64,000 nt of DNA from Sipunculus nudus. Lineage: Eukaryota > Annelida > Sipuncula > Golfingiida > Sipunculidae. Within the stretch, counting starts at the first letter, position 1, and every line of letters begins with the position of its first letter. The notes under the pieces were generated by a model that was not told the origin of the DNA, did not search any database, and saw only the letters and a program-made list of their open reading frames with translations. Shown here piece after piece: positions 46,960 to 57,711 of this stretch. The translations under genes were made by a program, and so were the position numbers. The DNA lies in contig CM049320.1 of the NCBI GenBank assembly GCA_026874595.1, positions 36,492,214 through 36,556,213 on the forward strand, in the 5' to 3' direction.

Positions 46960-48854
46960 CTGAGAAGAAAAAGAATAACAGGAACAACTTTCTCGATATA
47001 AAAAGGTTTAACTGTGCCTTTAACCTTTTCTTTCACTGATACCAATTCACCGTAAAAAGGTTAATATATTGATACTTTAAAACAAGCCTACCTGTTTACT
47101 AAAACACTTTACAAGGTACACAGCCAACACAGTCGCAGCAAATAACCCCTGTACAGCCGTAAAAACGACGAAGGCTCGAAGCATATATGTCATGGTGGAA
47201 CATGCTGTAAAAATGTATTCACATCAATGCCAACGTCAACGTCGATACATTTGTAAATAACTGGGTGAGGAAATTTGAAAACATGATAGCAATGAAAAAT
47301 TAAATATCCTAAGTTGAAAATATAATTATTGAAGATCACTACTCTTTGTTGTGCGCTCGTGATTTACCTTCATGTGGCGCCTGGTGAACACCTGGGGCAC
47401 TGGACAGCTCTTGCTTGCACTCGGTCCTCTCGGGGGCTTATATAGATAAAGCACAATTTGAAAAGAAAACACCAGAGAATAATGTGCAAAGTAAAGCGTT
47501 TACGTTTACCATTTATCCAGTCAAATTGATTCGTTATCTTTTTATACTTACGTGAGGCACACACACAGGGGAAAGACAGGTTACAACTGACAATCTTAAA
47601 AATCAGTGTAGATCGACCTTCCATTTCCTCAGCCATAATAATTCCACAACCTCGGTCTTTTATTTGTTTTGTATTCCGGAAAGCATCAGCCGAAAAAGCC
47701 TTCAATTCTGCAAACCACAACACTCTCTCTTTGTACAAGTGCGAATAAAATAAATACTTATTTTTGACAAAGTGCGGGTGAGCTTCCACAGTGAACAGTA
47801 AAACAGGTAAAAAGGATAATACCTCGCTTGCTAGCTCCAAACCACACATCAGCAGTCAGAGGAATATGCATTTTCTTCAAATGTGTTATTGTTTGTTTAA
47901 CTGACAATTCTGCCATCGAGGAATTGTTTCGTTCACAGTCCGTTCTAGCCTGATACCAATCTTCCTTGTCCTTTGTGTATTTGTAACACTTGACGTGATC
48001 ACATTCACCAGTTCCATCACAGCCTCTGCATTGGTTATCTGATTAATTGTGAAGGGTATAAATCAATGTAACAATGGAAATTGAAATGGCACATATAATT
48101 TCAATACCATTACGTTTATTCAGCTATCAAAAAATTATGACAATAACATTTATACCTATTTTTTATGTAAAAGTGGGTAACTGAACAAAAATTTATATTT
48201 AAATTTTCTCTATCCATAGTTGGCGTACCGTTTAATTTACATATGGCATAAACTCCAGACGGGTACTCCTCATAACATCTGGTTGGCGCCAGTCTTCCCA
48301 AGCTAATAGTAGCACAAGGAGCATCAGTGAATTCATCTTTGTTCGCTGTAAAGTAAAAATGTAAGTAGGTAAATTTAACACTCAGATTAGAATAATCTCT
48401 GTTTTTCATATATTTCATCATTTACAAATTTCGTACTATGACATCTACTGGCAACTAAAGTAGAAATAGTATAAAACATATTAAATAGGAAAAATACAAG
48501 CCGTAGCATATTATTAGTGATACCTGATGCCGTCCAATTTCCAGATGTGAATTCTTCCTTTTCTTTTTCTGCAGCATTAGTCCATACTGCCGTTAAATTT
48601 CTTCTATTCATTTCATCCAACAATAAATTCGACGTCACATCAGATTCTGCAGGAAGACCACCTTTGTCTTTGCATATGTCATGAGCATTTTCTATGGTTG
48701 TTGTTGATATTATGTTTGGACTACTGACGACCAGACCGACACAGGCTGAAAGGTAAGGAACAGGTTTGACCATTAAATAGTCAGGACCTGGTGCTACATT
48801 AAGAAATACACCGAACACGTATATAATCCATAAAAGTAATATTTTTTACCACAT
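46945..48854 (-). CDS. CTLD gene 2: type-I membrane protein with two C-type lectin domains (possible null start)
   Basis: Exons on minus are 48524-48745 (perhaps extending to 48854), 48229-48345, 47823-48038, 47552-47707, 47368-47436, 47092-47204 and 46945-46959. Introns are phase 1 except the last (phase 0), and the joined frame stays open for about 301 codons. The order is CTLD1, CTLD2, a 23-residue Pro/Ser/Glu stalk, one transmembrane helix, a few cytoplasmic residues and a stop. Both CTLDs keep structural Cys but show no EPN/QPD or WND. Introns are short (about 90-310 bp), unlike the kilobase introns of CTLD gene 1. The upstream hydrophobic stretch that would serve as signal peptide has TAA as its third codon, so the gene may be a pseudogene, or its true first exon may lie elsewhere. 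A surface recognition receptor is the likely ancestral role (inference). Confidence 0.75.
47092..47204 (-). CDS. CTLD gene 2, transmembrane exon
   Basis: The acceptor is AATTTTTACAG-like (ATTTTTACAG) and the donor AACAG|GTAGGC. It is 113 nt, starting with two split-codon bases and ending in phase 0. It encodes RAFVVFTAVQGLFAATVLAV then YLVKCFSKQ: one hydrophobic helix followed by basic residues, so the N-terminus is outside and the C-terminus cytoplasmic. Confidence 0.75.
47368..47436 (-). CDS. CTLD gene 2, stalk exon
   Basis: The acceptor is TCTATATAAG and the donor GAAG|GTAAAT. It is 69 nt and phase 1 at both ends. It encodes a hydrophilic linker (PERTECKQELSSAPGVHQ) between the second CTLD and the membrane helix. 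Phase fit and position support it. Confidence 0.65.
47552..47707 (-). CDS. CTLD gene 2, exon for second half of CTLD2
   Basis: The acceptor is GTGGTTTGCAG and the donor CTCAC|GTAAGT. It is 156 nt and phase 1 at both ends. It encodes RGCGIIMAEE, then KIVSCNLSFPCVC, the Cys pattern ending a CTLD. The open frame continues at both sides only by chance. Confidence 0.8.
47823..48038 (-). CDS. CTLD gene 2, exon for first half of CTLD2
   Basis: The acceptor is CAATTAATCAG and the donor CGAG|GTATTA. It is 216 nt and phase 1 at both ends. It starts with a Cys-rich lead (NQCRGCDGTGEC), then VKCYKYTKDKEDWYQARTDC, the canonical start of a long-form CTLD. The SSMAEL, HLKKM and VWFGASKR strands follow. The exon begins without a Met, so a start-codon search misses it. 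Confidence 0.8.
48229..48345 (-). CDS. CTLD gene 2, exon for second half of CTLD1
   Basis: The acceptor is TTACTTTACAG. I take the donor as AACG|GTACGC, which keeps the final AIC Cys and joins the next exon as an Asp codon. The alternative GTAAAT donor 12 bases earlier (exon end 48241) would turn that Cys codon into Tyr. Cys residues are in APCATI, TRCYEE and YAICK. Confidence 0.7.
48524..48745 (-). CDS. CTLD gene 2, exon for first half of CTLD1
   Basis: The acceptor is TACCTTTCAG and the donor GCATCAG|GTATCA. It is 222 nt and phase 1 at both ends. It encodes ENAHDICKDKGGLPAE (first helix, Cys, Gly-Gly), LLLDEMNRRNLTAVW and SGNWTASG. The frame is also open upstream across the acceptor to 48845, so the exon could instead be the 3' part of a longer first exon. 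Confidence 0.75.
48746..48854 (-). pseudogene. Signal-peptide-like lead of CTLD gene 2 with a stop at codon 3
   Basis: ATG at 48854 reads M-W-stop, then K-ILLLWIIYVFGVFLNVAP in the same frame, continuing open into the first CTLD exon. The layout (Met, basic residue, hydrophobic core, small residue) is that of a signal peptide. The stop is TAA at 48846-48848, one substitution away from a sense codon. The stretch could equally be chance intron sequence with the real first exon farther upstream. Confidence 0.4.
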
Positions 48855-48859
48855 TATAG

Positions 48860-50235
48860 TGTGATGGTATAGACAGGGAAATTCCGACAAATACTGATCT
48901 TTGGGATGTCAAACTTTTCTCGGTAGTTTATGATGCGAGATTTCCGTGGAATCAAACCCGGCCTGATGTCCATTCATGTCTTGCATAAATAATGAGCTCA
49001 TTTATGTTTTTGTAAATTATACATTACGTTTAATATCCAAATTTGCATAAATTATGACAATAATATATATTATTTGTAAAATATTGTTTTTAACAAGAGG
49101 GTCATATAATACGCATAATAAATATTTAAATATGCAGGGACTATGAATGTGCCTTGTAAATTCCCATATATATATAAATCATTTTCGAAGAGTTTGATTT
49201 TTTTGCCTAAAAAAATAGATTATTTACTTACTTTAACATATTATCGGCAAAAAGGCTGCCAAGGCGGATGGATTGATTTGTATATAGATTATATGCCTGC
49301 ATAATTTTTTTTCTGTGTAGTTTTGACGTTATAATCAGTAGGTCTACTCATTATGCATACTTAACTAGCTGATTTTCATATTTCAATTAATTCTGCAGAA
49401 AATATAAACATTTGTGATATCTGCATTATTACAAGTGGTGTTTTTGTTAAAGTAATATATTATTATAAGTATAACAAATATCAACAGTAAGTTTGAATAA
49501 TTTATTAATTTAATTAGCCGAATATGGTTTTCAACAAGATGTTTCCATTAGTAAGGGGCAAACCTAAATTTTTTAATAACGGGGTGTCAACGGTCCCCTT
49601 TTTAGTTCTAAGGTTAACTATTTTTTAACAAACTACTTAGCCCAGGCTCTAACAATTTAATTAGATAATTTATATAATTATGATCCAGATCAACTTGTGG
49701 ACAATATTGTGGAATATTTTTATTAATTATAAAGTACCTTGACGCAAATCAATTTTTAACCATCGAAATTTCATCTTGTGGAAATAGTAAGGATTCCACG
49801 CCATTTTGAATTAACATAACTTGCATATTTATTCATTTCGATTCTTATGTTATTGTACAAAAAAAAATATACCATGAAATACTAAATTGTTTTATGATGA
49901 CATTGTGTCAAAAGTTCTTTCGTTGGTAGTAAATCATTTTCTCAGTAGAAACCCCTGAAGCCAAAGGCCTGCTCTTATTGCCTATAGTTAAGATAATTAG
50001 CACATTATGCGTGATTATGAGGTAACCACTCATGACCCATATTATAAATAATGTTTATTACTTGTAATTTTTCCTTAAGCAGATCAACAATTAACCATAA
50101 AAAAACATAATATGAAGCTGTCAAAACATTATAATGTAAACTGGTCATATATGTAATTCTCCTCAAACTCCAGGCATTTCTGACATCATTACATTTGAGC
50201 TTGAATGGGAAGATGGTTTTCGTAGCCATTGAAAA
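48860..50235. other. Intergenic DNA, no feature recognised
   Basis: AT-rich sequence upstream of CTLD gene 2. I see no exon with splice and phase support and no clear transposon end. A minus-strand frame at 50005-50229 lacks recognisable features. Confidence 0.4.
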
Positions 50236-50241
50236 CTGGGT

Positions 50242-50331
50242 TCACACGAATGTAGTAAAGGTCATATATTCTGTCGTTTTACGACGGACTGATTTTCGTC
50301 ATTTAACGTAAATCAGCACTTCCATCTTTCC
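50242..50331 (+). repeat. Left terminal direct repeat of the DIRS-like element
   Basis: TCACACGAATGTA at the start, then ACGACGGACTGATTT, CGTCATTTAACGTAAATC and AGCACTTCC. The same order recurs at 53187-53279, 2945 bp away, with scattered substitutions. Confidence 0.65.
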
Positions 50332-51157
50332 AAAGTGACATTTCACTAGGAGCGGGGCCACCAGTATGTAATAAAAAAAATTCGCCCGAATTCTGCGAAA
50401 TATGAACCTAAGCGCGAGCTATTGCAAAATAGAGCAAAATTGAACAATAGGGTTTCGACGCTCGAAACTAACAAAACTCTTAGAGTGACACCACATATAC
50501 AATGAGTAACGCAAATACCTGTAATAGTGAAACTGGCGGATCTAGCGGCATCTGTAACTGTACTGTCAACAGTGGTCTCGCGTATAGCGCAGCCACTATA
50601 CAACAGGATTATTCTGCATGGCACTCTCTGTTCGAATCTCCAATTTGTGAAGTTATCTAGTGACTTAAAAGTATAGATCTAATATGGTATTAAAAAACAT
50701 ATTAGGCTCTTGCGTCAATCGTGTCCAAGAGCGCTCGTTACTCAGAATGTGCATTCAAATGGTTAGCCACACAAGACATCACAAACCTATTTAGTGGGGA
50801 TGACTTTGGACAGTTATATTCAGTATTAGCCCGCTCAGATTAACTTCCTGCAACTTATGCTAAACAAACTAACTGTGAAAGGAATGTCCATGATGCTGCC
50901 CAGTTGTTCGAAAGTCTAGAACAAAAATATGGTTTATTCAATGACACTTCATTGAAAAATATATTTTATTCTGTACTTTACATGACTTTGTTATTAAGGT
51001 GAACTTTGACAAATCTAGATTAAATCCAGAATATTCTATAGAATATACTGGATAACGTATTAATTCATGTGGTGACAATGACTAGGTGTGGCTTCGCATA
51101 ACGAAGGGTGGAATATTTAAACTACGACATGATATTACACTTGTTTAAAAAACGGAA

Positions 51158-51813
51158 ATGCCACTGCCCATGGTCTTCCCAGAAGAGCTGGTGAATGTAT
51201 GTCTATGTCTAAAGCAGTGTTACCAGCTAAGCTGTTACTTCGGAATTTGTATAGTCTTGCGTACTCGATGTTCTAGGCACGACAAATTGCCACTTGATAA
51301 GGGTACAGTTCATGACTTGAAGTTGTGGTATTCTGTGCAGCTCTACGGACAAATAATCACCTGCAGTTCCACAGAGGCGCTTCCCTGGAGCTTGGGGCGG
51401 GTAACTGCATGATATAGAAGCCTGAGGGCAGTGGAACCGACGTCTTTAGTTCAAGCCCTCAAATGTCAGAGAAATGATGGCAGCTTTAGTCACACTGCAC
51501 TCCTTTTCCAATCAGATAGAGAACAAGGTAGTTCAGGTATGCAAAAACAATATCACTACCATGGTTTATATCAATTTTCAGGGTAGACAGTGTGTAGAAA
51601 TGACCAAAATACCTACGGCTATTTGGAGGCTTTTAAACAGAAGGCAATACCGATGCACGCTGACTGTCATGAACTGTATAGCACCACCATTGGGTGTAAA
51701 TATACAAACTATTCAGGTATTTGGACATAATATGGTGTCCATATACAATAGACCGATGTGCGTTCTTTCTAACGAGTAAATTACAAATGTACAAACAGCC
51801 TATACATGGAACC
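51158..51813 (+). pseudogene. Reverse transcriptase/RNase H remnant
   Basis: Two open segments (51158-51412 and 51474-51779) and a third frame from 51718 hold the conserved blocks named for the element. The usual T-D-N of the RNase H segment reads K-N-N, and stops separate the blocks, so no active enzyme can be made. Confidence 0.55.
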
Positions 51814-52449
51814 AGACACTAGATATCCAATCATAATATTGAACAGGATAATTAGTGTTATCATAACTAAAAAGGCAAAGGCCTCAGTGAGAGTATCATG
51901 GTGGCCTGCTCAACAGTGGTTTCAAAACTTATAAAATTGTCAGTAGCCCAAACAATAAGAATTCAAACCACATGGCAGACATGTCTACGTATAAGACATA
52001 TCCCCGAGTCATTAAGGGATCCAAAATGAAAATTATTTGCTTGGAGAATCCGTGTAGAGAAAAATCAAAATCTTTAGGCTGGGCAAAGAGGGCTCAAGAT
52101 TAATATGTATTATATTGGGCACCGTCAACTTTTAAGCATTACAATAGGATTGGCCTTGATATTCAGGAGTATTGTTTCAGCGATAATTTTCAATTTCCCA
52201 AAATGGATGGGTACTCCGTGATTGTAGATGAGGTGTGAACTGTGATTACTCGAATCAACCTGATTCATTACTCAGAATGACATCAGTTTGTCTAGGTTGT
52301 TTATTTTGAGAGTCTAGGTCTGAGAAATGTGGTGCCTGATGTGGATGTTGAACATAGGCTCACATCTTTAATCAAATCTGGTATTAAGAGGCCGCTTTGT
52401 ACCACCAAACCCATGCCAGTGAGTCCAGCTTTTTTTCAGTTGTTCAGGT

Positions 52450-52469
52450 CGGGGGGGGGGGGGGGGGGG
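52450..52469. repeat. Poly-G run of about 20
   Basis: An uninterrupted G tract lies inside the recombinase remnant, breaking its frame. Confidence 0.9.
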
Positions 52470-52620
52470 AATCAGGCTCTGCCATTAGATAAACTCAGAC
52501 TTAAATGGATAACTTTTAGTTAGCTTTGTCCTTCATGACTAGACCTTCAGATTTAGCTCCTAGGAGTGAAACGTAAACCAAAGCTTACAGTCAGAGAAGT
52601 TATTTTGTTTACAAGAGATC
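52470..52620 (+). pseudogene. Tyrosine recombinase remnant
   Basis: LDKLRLKWITF is followed, after a frame change, by TRPSDLAPRSET and then KPKLTVREVILFTRDQ. The RPSD block corresponds to the first catalytic Arg region of tyrosine recombinases in this class. The downstream catalytic His-x-x-Arg and Tyr were not found. Confidence 0.5.
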
Positions 52621-53186
52621 AGTTTCTTTACATCAGGATTGGTCTTTTTTATTTTTTTTTTCGTATTAAAATGATACCTCTTGCAAGGGGTTTAAAGTCC
52701 TCATACTAGATACCAGATAATTCAAATGATAATATTGACAAAACTTGGTGTTTACAGATGTATTTAGATAGGAATTGAGACTGTTGCATTCGAGGAAAAA
52801 CATATGCGGTGCCTTATTTCATTTAAATCTCCTTATACTGCCCTCAAGGCTGAGATTATTGCAAGTATTCTGAAGAAATTGATTATTTTTGAGGTCAAGG
52901 TTATACAGCTCGGTGCTTTAGAGCTACTTGTGCCACTGTTGCTGTTCCAGGTGGTATTAAAACCTTAAACTGTCATGCAGATTGGCAGGTGGAAAACTCC
53001 AGAGATATTTTAAAACACGTTTATGTGATGCACGATCTAGTTACACCGAATATATTGGTCGGTTCAAAGGTTCAAATTACACTTTTTGATTTGCACATAC
53101 ATTTAAGGGTAATCTCGCTACGAGGGAAGTTAATATAATAAATATATTTGAAGTGTTACGTAAGTTTTGTTTCTACTAAATTACAG

Positions 53187-53279
53187 TCACACGAATGTAT
53201 TACAGTAATACATTTTTTTTTGTAATTCCACGACAGACTGATTTGCGTCATTTACCGTAAATCGGCACCTCAGTCCTTC
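53187..53279 (+). repeat. Right terminal direct repeat of the DIRS-like element
   Basis: TCACACGAATGTA, ACGACAGACTGATTTGCGTC, ATTTACCGTAAATCGGCACC, then CCTTCC. It matches 50242-50331 with a T-rich expansion in the middle. Confidence 0.65.
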
Positions 53280-53289
53280 CTTAGAGCAG

Positions 53290-55840
53290 CTTTGTAACTA
53301 TTTATATTATTTCCTGGGATTTCTTATAATTTTAATGGTTTTATATGGCACCCAGTGAAAGTGGACCTTGGATGAGTATAGGCAATTGTTTGACAATAAA
53401 TAGCAATTAAGTGCGATGTAAGCTTTGTTCTTATAAAGCAGCATCATACTAAAAAGGTCATGGTCATGTTTACAGAGAACATGTCTTAGAATATTTGACG
53501 GGTGCCTAATATTGTTGTGCGAACATTCATAGTTACCTCAGCTAAATGTTACAGGAATGCATTTAAAAAAATAGTCAGTCCATCCAGCGTTTTCTCTCAC
53601 AAATGTGTCATAATAAATAAATTAGTTAATTAGTTATGAAAAATACTAAAACGCCTTTTACGTTTTAGGGGAAAAATAGATAATGTACAATCATATTCAC
53701 TCTATCTTGGATAATTTCCATGCACATAATGAGAACATGTACAATCATTTCACTCTATCTTGGATAATTTAATGCACACAATGAGAACATTTTGTTTGAA
53801 ACTGACGGATCATGCTAACAGAATTTAATACTTTTACATCATTAACCATTAAACGGGTGCAAAATGTGAACCATATTAAAATGTTATGCATAACTGATCA
53901 AGATTTGAAAATTAGCTCAATAATTAACGGAGATAAAAAAACGGAGTGGCCATAGGGCTTTTGGATTATATAGAAAAGAACATAACGAACTTGAAGATAA
54001 TTAACATCCCCCTAGATAATTACTTGTAGGATTTGTGCCCTGTATTGTAAACCATAACAAATACGGTATAAAGCAATCGGGAAGACCTCATATATCTTTA
54101 AGCTCCTATTGTTTTAGTTGCCAATAAACGGATAATAACATCCAATAATTAATTGCAATTATATATATGTGATGGATGTTGATGAAATATAATATGCCGA
54201 GCAACTTAGAAAGTATAGCAAGCAAAACGACCTTTTTGTGTAATATTTACTCCAAAACCACCAATTATTGTCGCTTTTGATGCGAAACAATGAGGAAGCA
54301 CCCTCAACGGCTCACTGCAGGTTAGGCGTTTGGCTTATCACATCAGGTATAAGTACTGAACAGTGTATAAGTATGTGTCTTGTTTACATTAATTCTTAAT
54401 TATATAACCATCTTGTAACCTTTCAGATTGTACCAACACCTAACCTAATCATGGTGGTCTATTGTTTTTGTACACCAAATCCAGAATTTCCTAACGGAAC
54501 GCCCATTATTAATTACTAAATTACTAAATACGATCCCAAAAAAAGGAGGGATAGAGAACCACTTGGGTAGTAATCTAGTAAAAATAGGGTTGAACCGGGA
54601 AAAAGTTGCAAAACAAATGAAACTAACTGTACGTTATACAGAACATTCTGAAAAATAACATATTAAATGTCCAAAAAAGTCCAATTGGGTAAGTTAATTA
54701 CTTTGATAATTTTAATTGGCCAATTAAATACTAATTTTACTGTACTAATCTGCAAATAGTCATATCAAGCTTTGTTTCATTAGAATGATCTCTTCATAGT
54801 CCATCTATTGCATCTCACTTAGATGCAAATTTACCAATAACATCGATATTATGTAAATTTTGAGGACAAGGCTCGACAATAACACTTTTCAAATTGCTTA
54901 AGGAGTTGGAAATATCGAGAGAGCTATTGCCAAAGTGTATAAAAGTTGCCACCTGGACCTACGATACTCAGACCATGCCCGTTTGGACAGTCTTAGGAAT
55001 ATCACATACAGGAAAAATCATATAGAACTAAAGGGGCGGGTTTTTTTTTTTTATATCACAAGAAGTATCACGAGGGATATAGGGTTTATTAAGCATTTAA
55101 ATGGTATTCACTCCAGCTTCAGGGAATAGCAAGTTATTATTTGGAACCTTGCTAATTCTCCCCTTAGTAAACCGGTTTTTTTGTACTTGCTTAAATAATC
55201 TGGTCAAAGCATAAGCACATTAAGTTATATTAATGGTCCAGTATATTTACGTAATACTTACGTATCACCTGGCATTATGATGGACTTCTTAATGGTTCAC
55301 TGTCATCATCTTCAGTTTTGTTAAACATGATTGCTCATTTGCTAAAAGCTGGTTTAATTCATGTAAATGAATTAAAGACATCTGCGTGTCATTATTGTGA
55401 ACATTATGACTTTTAATTGTAATAATGTTATATAGCCCTCTTACGGCACTTTAGTTAAAGGTTAGATTAATAAACGCAAATTTAAATAAATGCTAGGATT
55501 TTCTCACCGGCAAAGAGCACACTATCGATAATACGGGTTTGATACAGAACTCACTGAGTTTTTTAATTAACTTACAGAATACTAATTAAAATCACATTAT
55601 TTATGGCTGTTACCAACCGGCATTGGCATAAACAGAAACGAGCACCCAGCCGTAGAACAAGAAAAACGGAAGTTGTCTACACGATTGTGACATCTATTCA
55701 GTTATAAATTGAAAATATGAAGCCCAGCGTATTTAATAAATCTGTTCTGTTGTATAGACTTAATTAATATAATAATACGGGTATATTTAAGGCAACACAA
55801 CAGTTGTACAATCTGGCATGGATTATATTCAGTTACTAAC
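53290..55840. other. Intergenic DNA with one short tandem duplication
   Basis: No gene recognised. At 53686-53795 a roughly 55-bp segment (ACAATCAT..TTCACTCTATCTTGGATAA..ATGCACA..AATGAGAACAT) occurs twice in tandem with small differences. A plus-strand frame at 54935-55129 has ordinary amino-acid composition but no domain that I recognise. Confidence 0.5.
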
Positions 55841-55847
55841 TCTTATA

Positions 55848-55985
55848 CAGGGTTGCCAGCGCTCAGGGAAAATTTATGGAATAATTTATTTTTCAAGACC
55901 AGGGAAAAGTCAGGGAATTTCATAAAAGGTCAGGGAATTCTTTGATATTTTGGGCAGTCAGGGAAAAGTCATGAAATTTCAAATG
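55848..55985. repeat. GTCAGGGAA-type degenerate repeat
   Basis: CAGGGTTGCCAGCGCTCAGG is followed by four to five spaced copies of (G)TCAGGGAA(A/T). I recall similar sequences as dispersed repeats in several animals, possibly hAT-type MITE ends (CAGGGTTGCC). The right end is not identifiable. Confidence 0.45.
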
Positions 55986-56047
55986 GCTATGACGATCGCA
56001 GTCAGTTATTAGGCTGAAAGAGTTTGGCATCTGTTATAACAATTTGC

Positions 56048-56170
56048 TCAATGTGCAGATTTAATCTCGTTTCCTTTTAATTTTTTGTATAAAAATCCAA
56101 GGTTGATGATGCAGAGAATCGATATACAACATATAATACCAACAGTTAATATGAGTGACCAATTCTGTTT
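56048..56170 (-). CDS. Orphan terminal exon encoding a membrane anchor
   Basis: The acceptor TATAATATTGCTCAG opens a phase 0 exon of 40 codons plus TGA. It encodes QNWSLILTVGIICCISILC, then IINLGFLYKKLKGNEIKSAH: one hydrophobic helix followed by a basic cytoplasmic tail. This is the layout of the last exon of a type-I receptor such as CTLD gene 2, but upstream exons were not found. It may be a remnant of a third receptor gene. Confidence 0.4.
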   Translation of the reverse strand, partial: KQNWSLILTVGIICCISILCIINLGFLYKKLKGNEIKSAH

Positions 56171-56509
56171 CTGAGCAATATTATAAAAAAGGAGGAAGTA
56201 AAAGTTCAAGGTAAAAAAGGAAGACTTTATCCTTATAAGTATTATCATTTCTTTGCCCTAACTGTTTTGTGTTTCAGCTGTCTCGATTGTTATTAATTAT
56301 TTAATTTGCGTTGACCAGATTATTTAAGATAGTACAATCAATACTGCCTTTCTAAGAAGTCCATTATAACGTCGTGTGATACGTTAGAATGTCATAAATA
56401 TATTAGACTTTTAAAATAGCTTGACTTTTCTTTTGCGTTGACCATACTATAAAAGTTAATACATTACTTAGGGATTAGAAAAGTTCCATATACCAAATTG
56501 CAATATACT

Positions 56510-57055
56510 GAAGTGAGATTGAACACCATTTAAGTTACAAATATTTCCTGATACCGAAAATCCTATGTCACACATGATGCCTCTCGTGATATAAAGAAAA
56601 TCCACTGATCCTATATTTCTATATGATTTATCTTGTATGTGATATTCCCTTGTCTCAGGGGCATGGCATTATATAGCGTAAGCCTAGCAGGAAACTACTC
56701 CGGAGCATGTTGTTCCCCCGTTATTTTCAATCCAATGAGTAAGGGTTATTGTCGAACCCTGCCTTCAATAGACAGGCAATGAAGAGAAAGTGAACATCAT
56801 TTAAAAGCTACATATTCTCATTAGGTCAAAAACCCCATATCCCTGATGATAAATATCTAGTATAAAACATCCTCATTTCATATATTTCTATTTGATTTAT
56901 CCAGAATGTGATATTTCCTTTGGCTGTCTCAAGGGTATGGTCTGATATATCGTAAGCCCAGCTGGCAACTTTCAGACACTGGGGCAATCGCTCTCACGAT
57001 ATTTCTAACCCCTCAGGCAAATAGGTCAGTGTTATTTTGGAGCCCTGCCCTAATC
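56510..57055. repeat. Two-unit degenerate tandem repeat, about 275-bp period
   Basis: TGAACA(C/T)CATTTAA, TATATTTCTAT(A/T)TGATTTATC, ATGTGATATT(C/T)CCTT, TCTCA(G/A)GGG(C/T)ATGG, TA(G/T)CGTAAGCC and CGAACCCTGCC/GGAGCCCTGCC occur in the same order in both units, with unit anchors at about 56517 and 56790. Confidence 0.7.
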
Positions 57056-57431
57056 AATATACATAACATCATTATTATTGCAAATTTACGTCTTAGTAGA
57101 ATTCAATAGATAAACAATGCAGAGATCTTACAAATGATTGGTCACTCACAGGGGTAAAGTAAAAGTTTAATTTGACAATATGCAGATATGTAAAGTAAAA
57201 AGTTAACAGTTAATTAGCCAAATAATATCATCAAATTTAATGACTTTAACCATGACTTTTTGAGACCTTTCATATGTTATACTCTAGAATGTTATGTTCA
57301 TCATACAACAAAACTAATTTCTGTTGCAATTTGTTCCGGGTTTTGCTAAAAAAGATCAAGTGAAATGAAGAGATTATAGCCTAGATCAACTTCGGTAAGA
57401 CCATGACAACGTTTGCGCATAACAACAGAAT

Positions 57432-57436
<5 letters not shown>

Positions 57437-57504
<68 letters not shown>
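57437..57504. repeat. (AT)n microsatellite, about 68 bases
   Basis: Uninterrupted AT array flanked by TTGTGC and ACATCGAGCC. Confidence 0.95.
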
Positions 57505-57509
<5 letters not shown>

Positions 57510-57550
57510 GAGCCTAGATCATGCTTCCATAATGTCGTAGTGGATAATAT

Positions 57551-57711
57551 TTAGAGCGGCTTTTCATGGCATTGCATATAATCATATTTTAGCTGATGGA
57601 GTGTACCAATGCTCCACGAATCTACCATAGTAATATCAAATCCAGAAAGGTGATACATATGTTTCGCGCATGCAGTAAGATACATAAACTTATTTTGAAG
57701 TTTTGATCCTG
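57551..57711 (-). pseudogene. Possible terminal exon or fragment of an SGNH/PC-esterase-like protein
   Basis: A minus-strand frame after the acceptor CCCACCAG encodes ACAKHMYHL, then GFDITMVDSWSIGT and KYDYMQCHEKPL with a stop. The pattern D-x-W-(S/M) followed by a Y-D-x-x-H/Q-C-H-like end resembles the C-terminus of GDSL/SGNH-type esterase-like proteins. The match is from memory and short, so this is tentative. Confidence 0.3.

Larger units (their letters stand above)
50242..53279 (+). mobile_element. Decayed DIRS-like (tyrosine recombinase) retrotransposon
   Basis: In plus-strand order, broken by stops and frameshifts, I read: a reverse-transcriptase/RNase H junction (HDLKLWY, 51158-51412), an RNase H-like stretch (NNITTMVYIN...IPTAIW, 51474-51600), YLDIIWCPYTIDRC (from 51718), SVRVSWWPAQQWFQ (from 51875), LPLDKLRLKW (about 52470-52500) and TRPSDLAPRS (52538-52567), a recombinase-type block. 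This order, RT-RH then tyrosine recombinase with the W-x-P-AQ-WF linker, is that of DIRS-group elements. Roughly 90-bp direct repeats bound it. No frame is intact, so it is a fossil. DIRS versus Ngaro-type cannot be settled by eye. Confidence 0.65.

Noticed and set aside
50346-50624. 92-codon minus-strand frame with a possible phase 1 donor as first exon of CTLD gene 2
   Set aside because: The N-terminus is not a convincing signal peptide and it lies inside the DIRS-like element.
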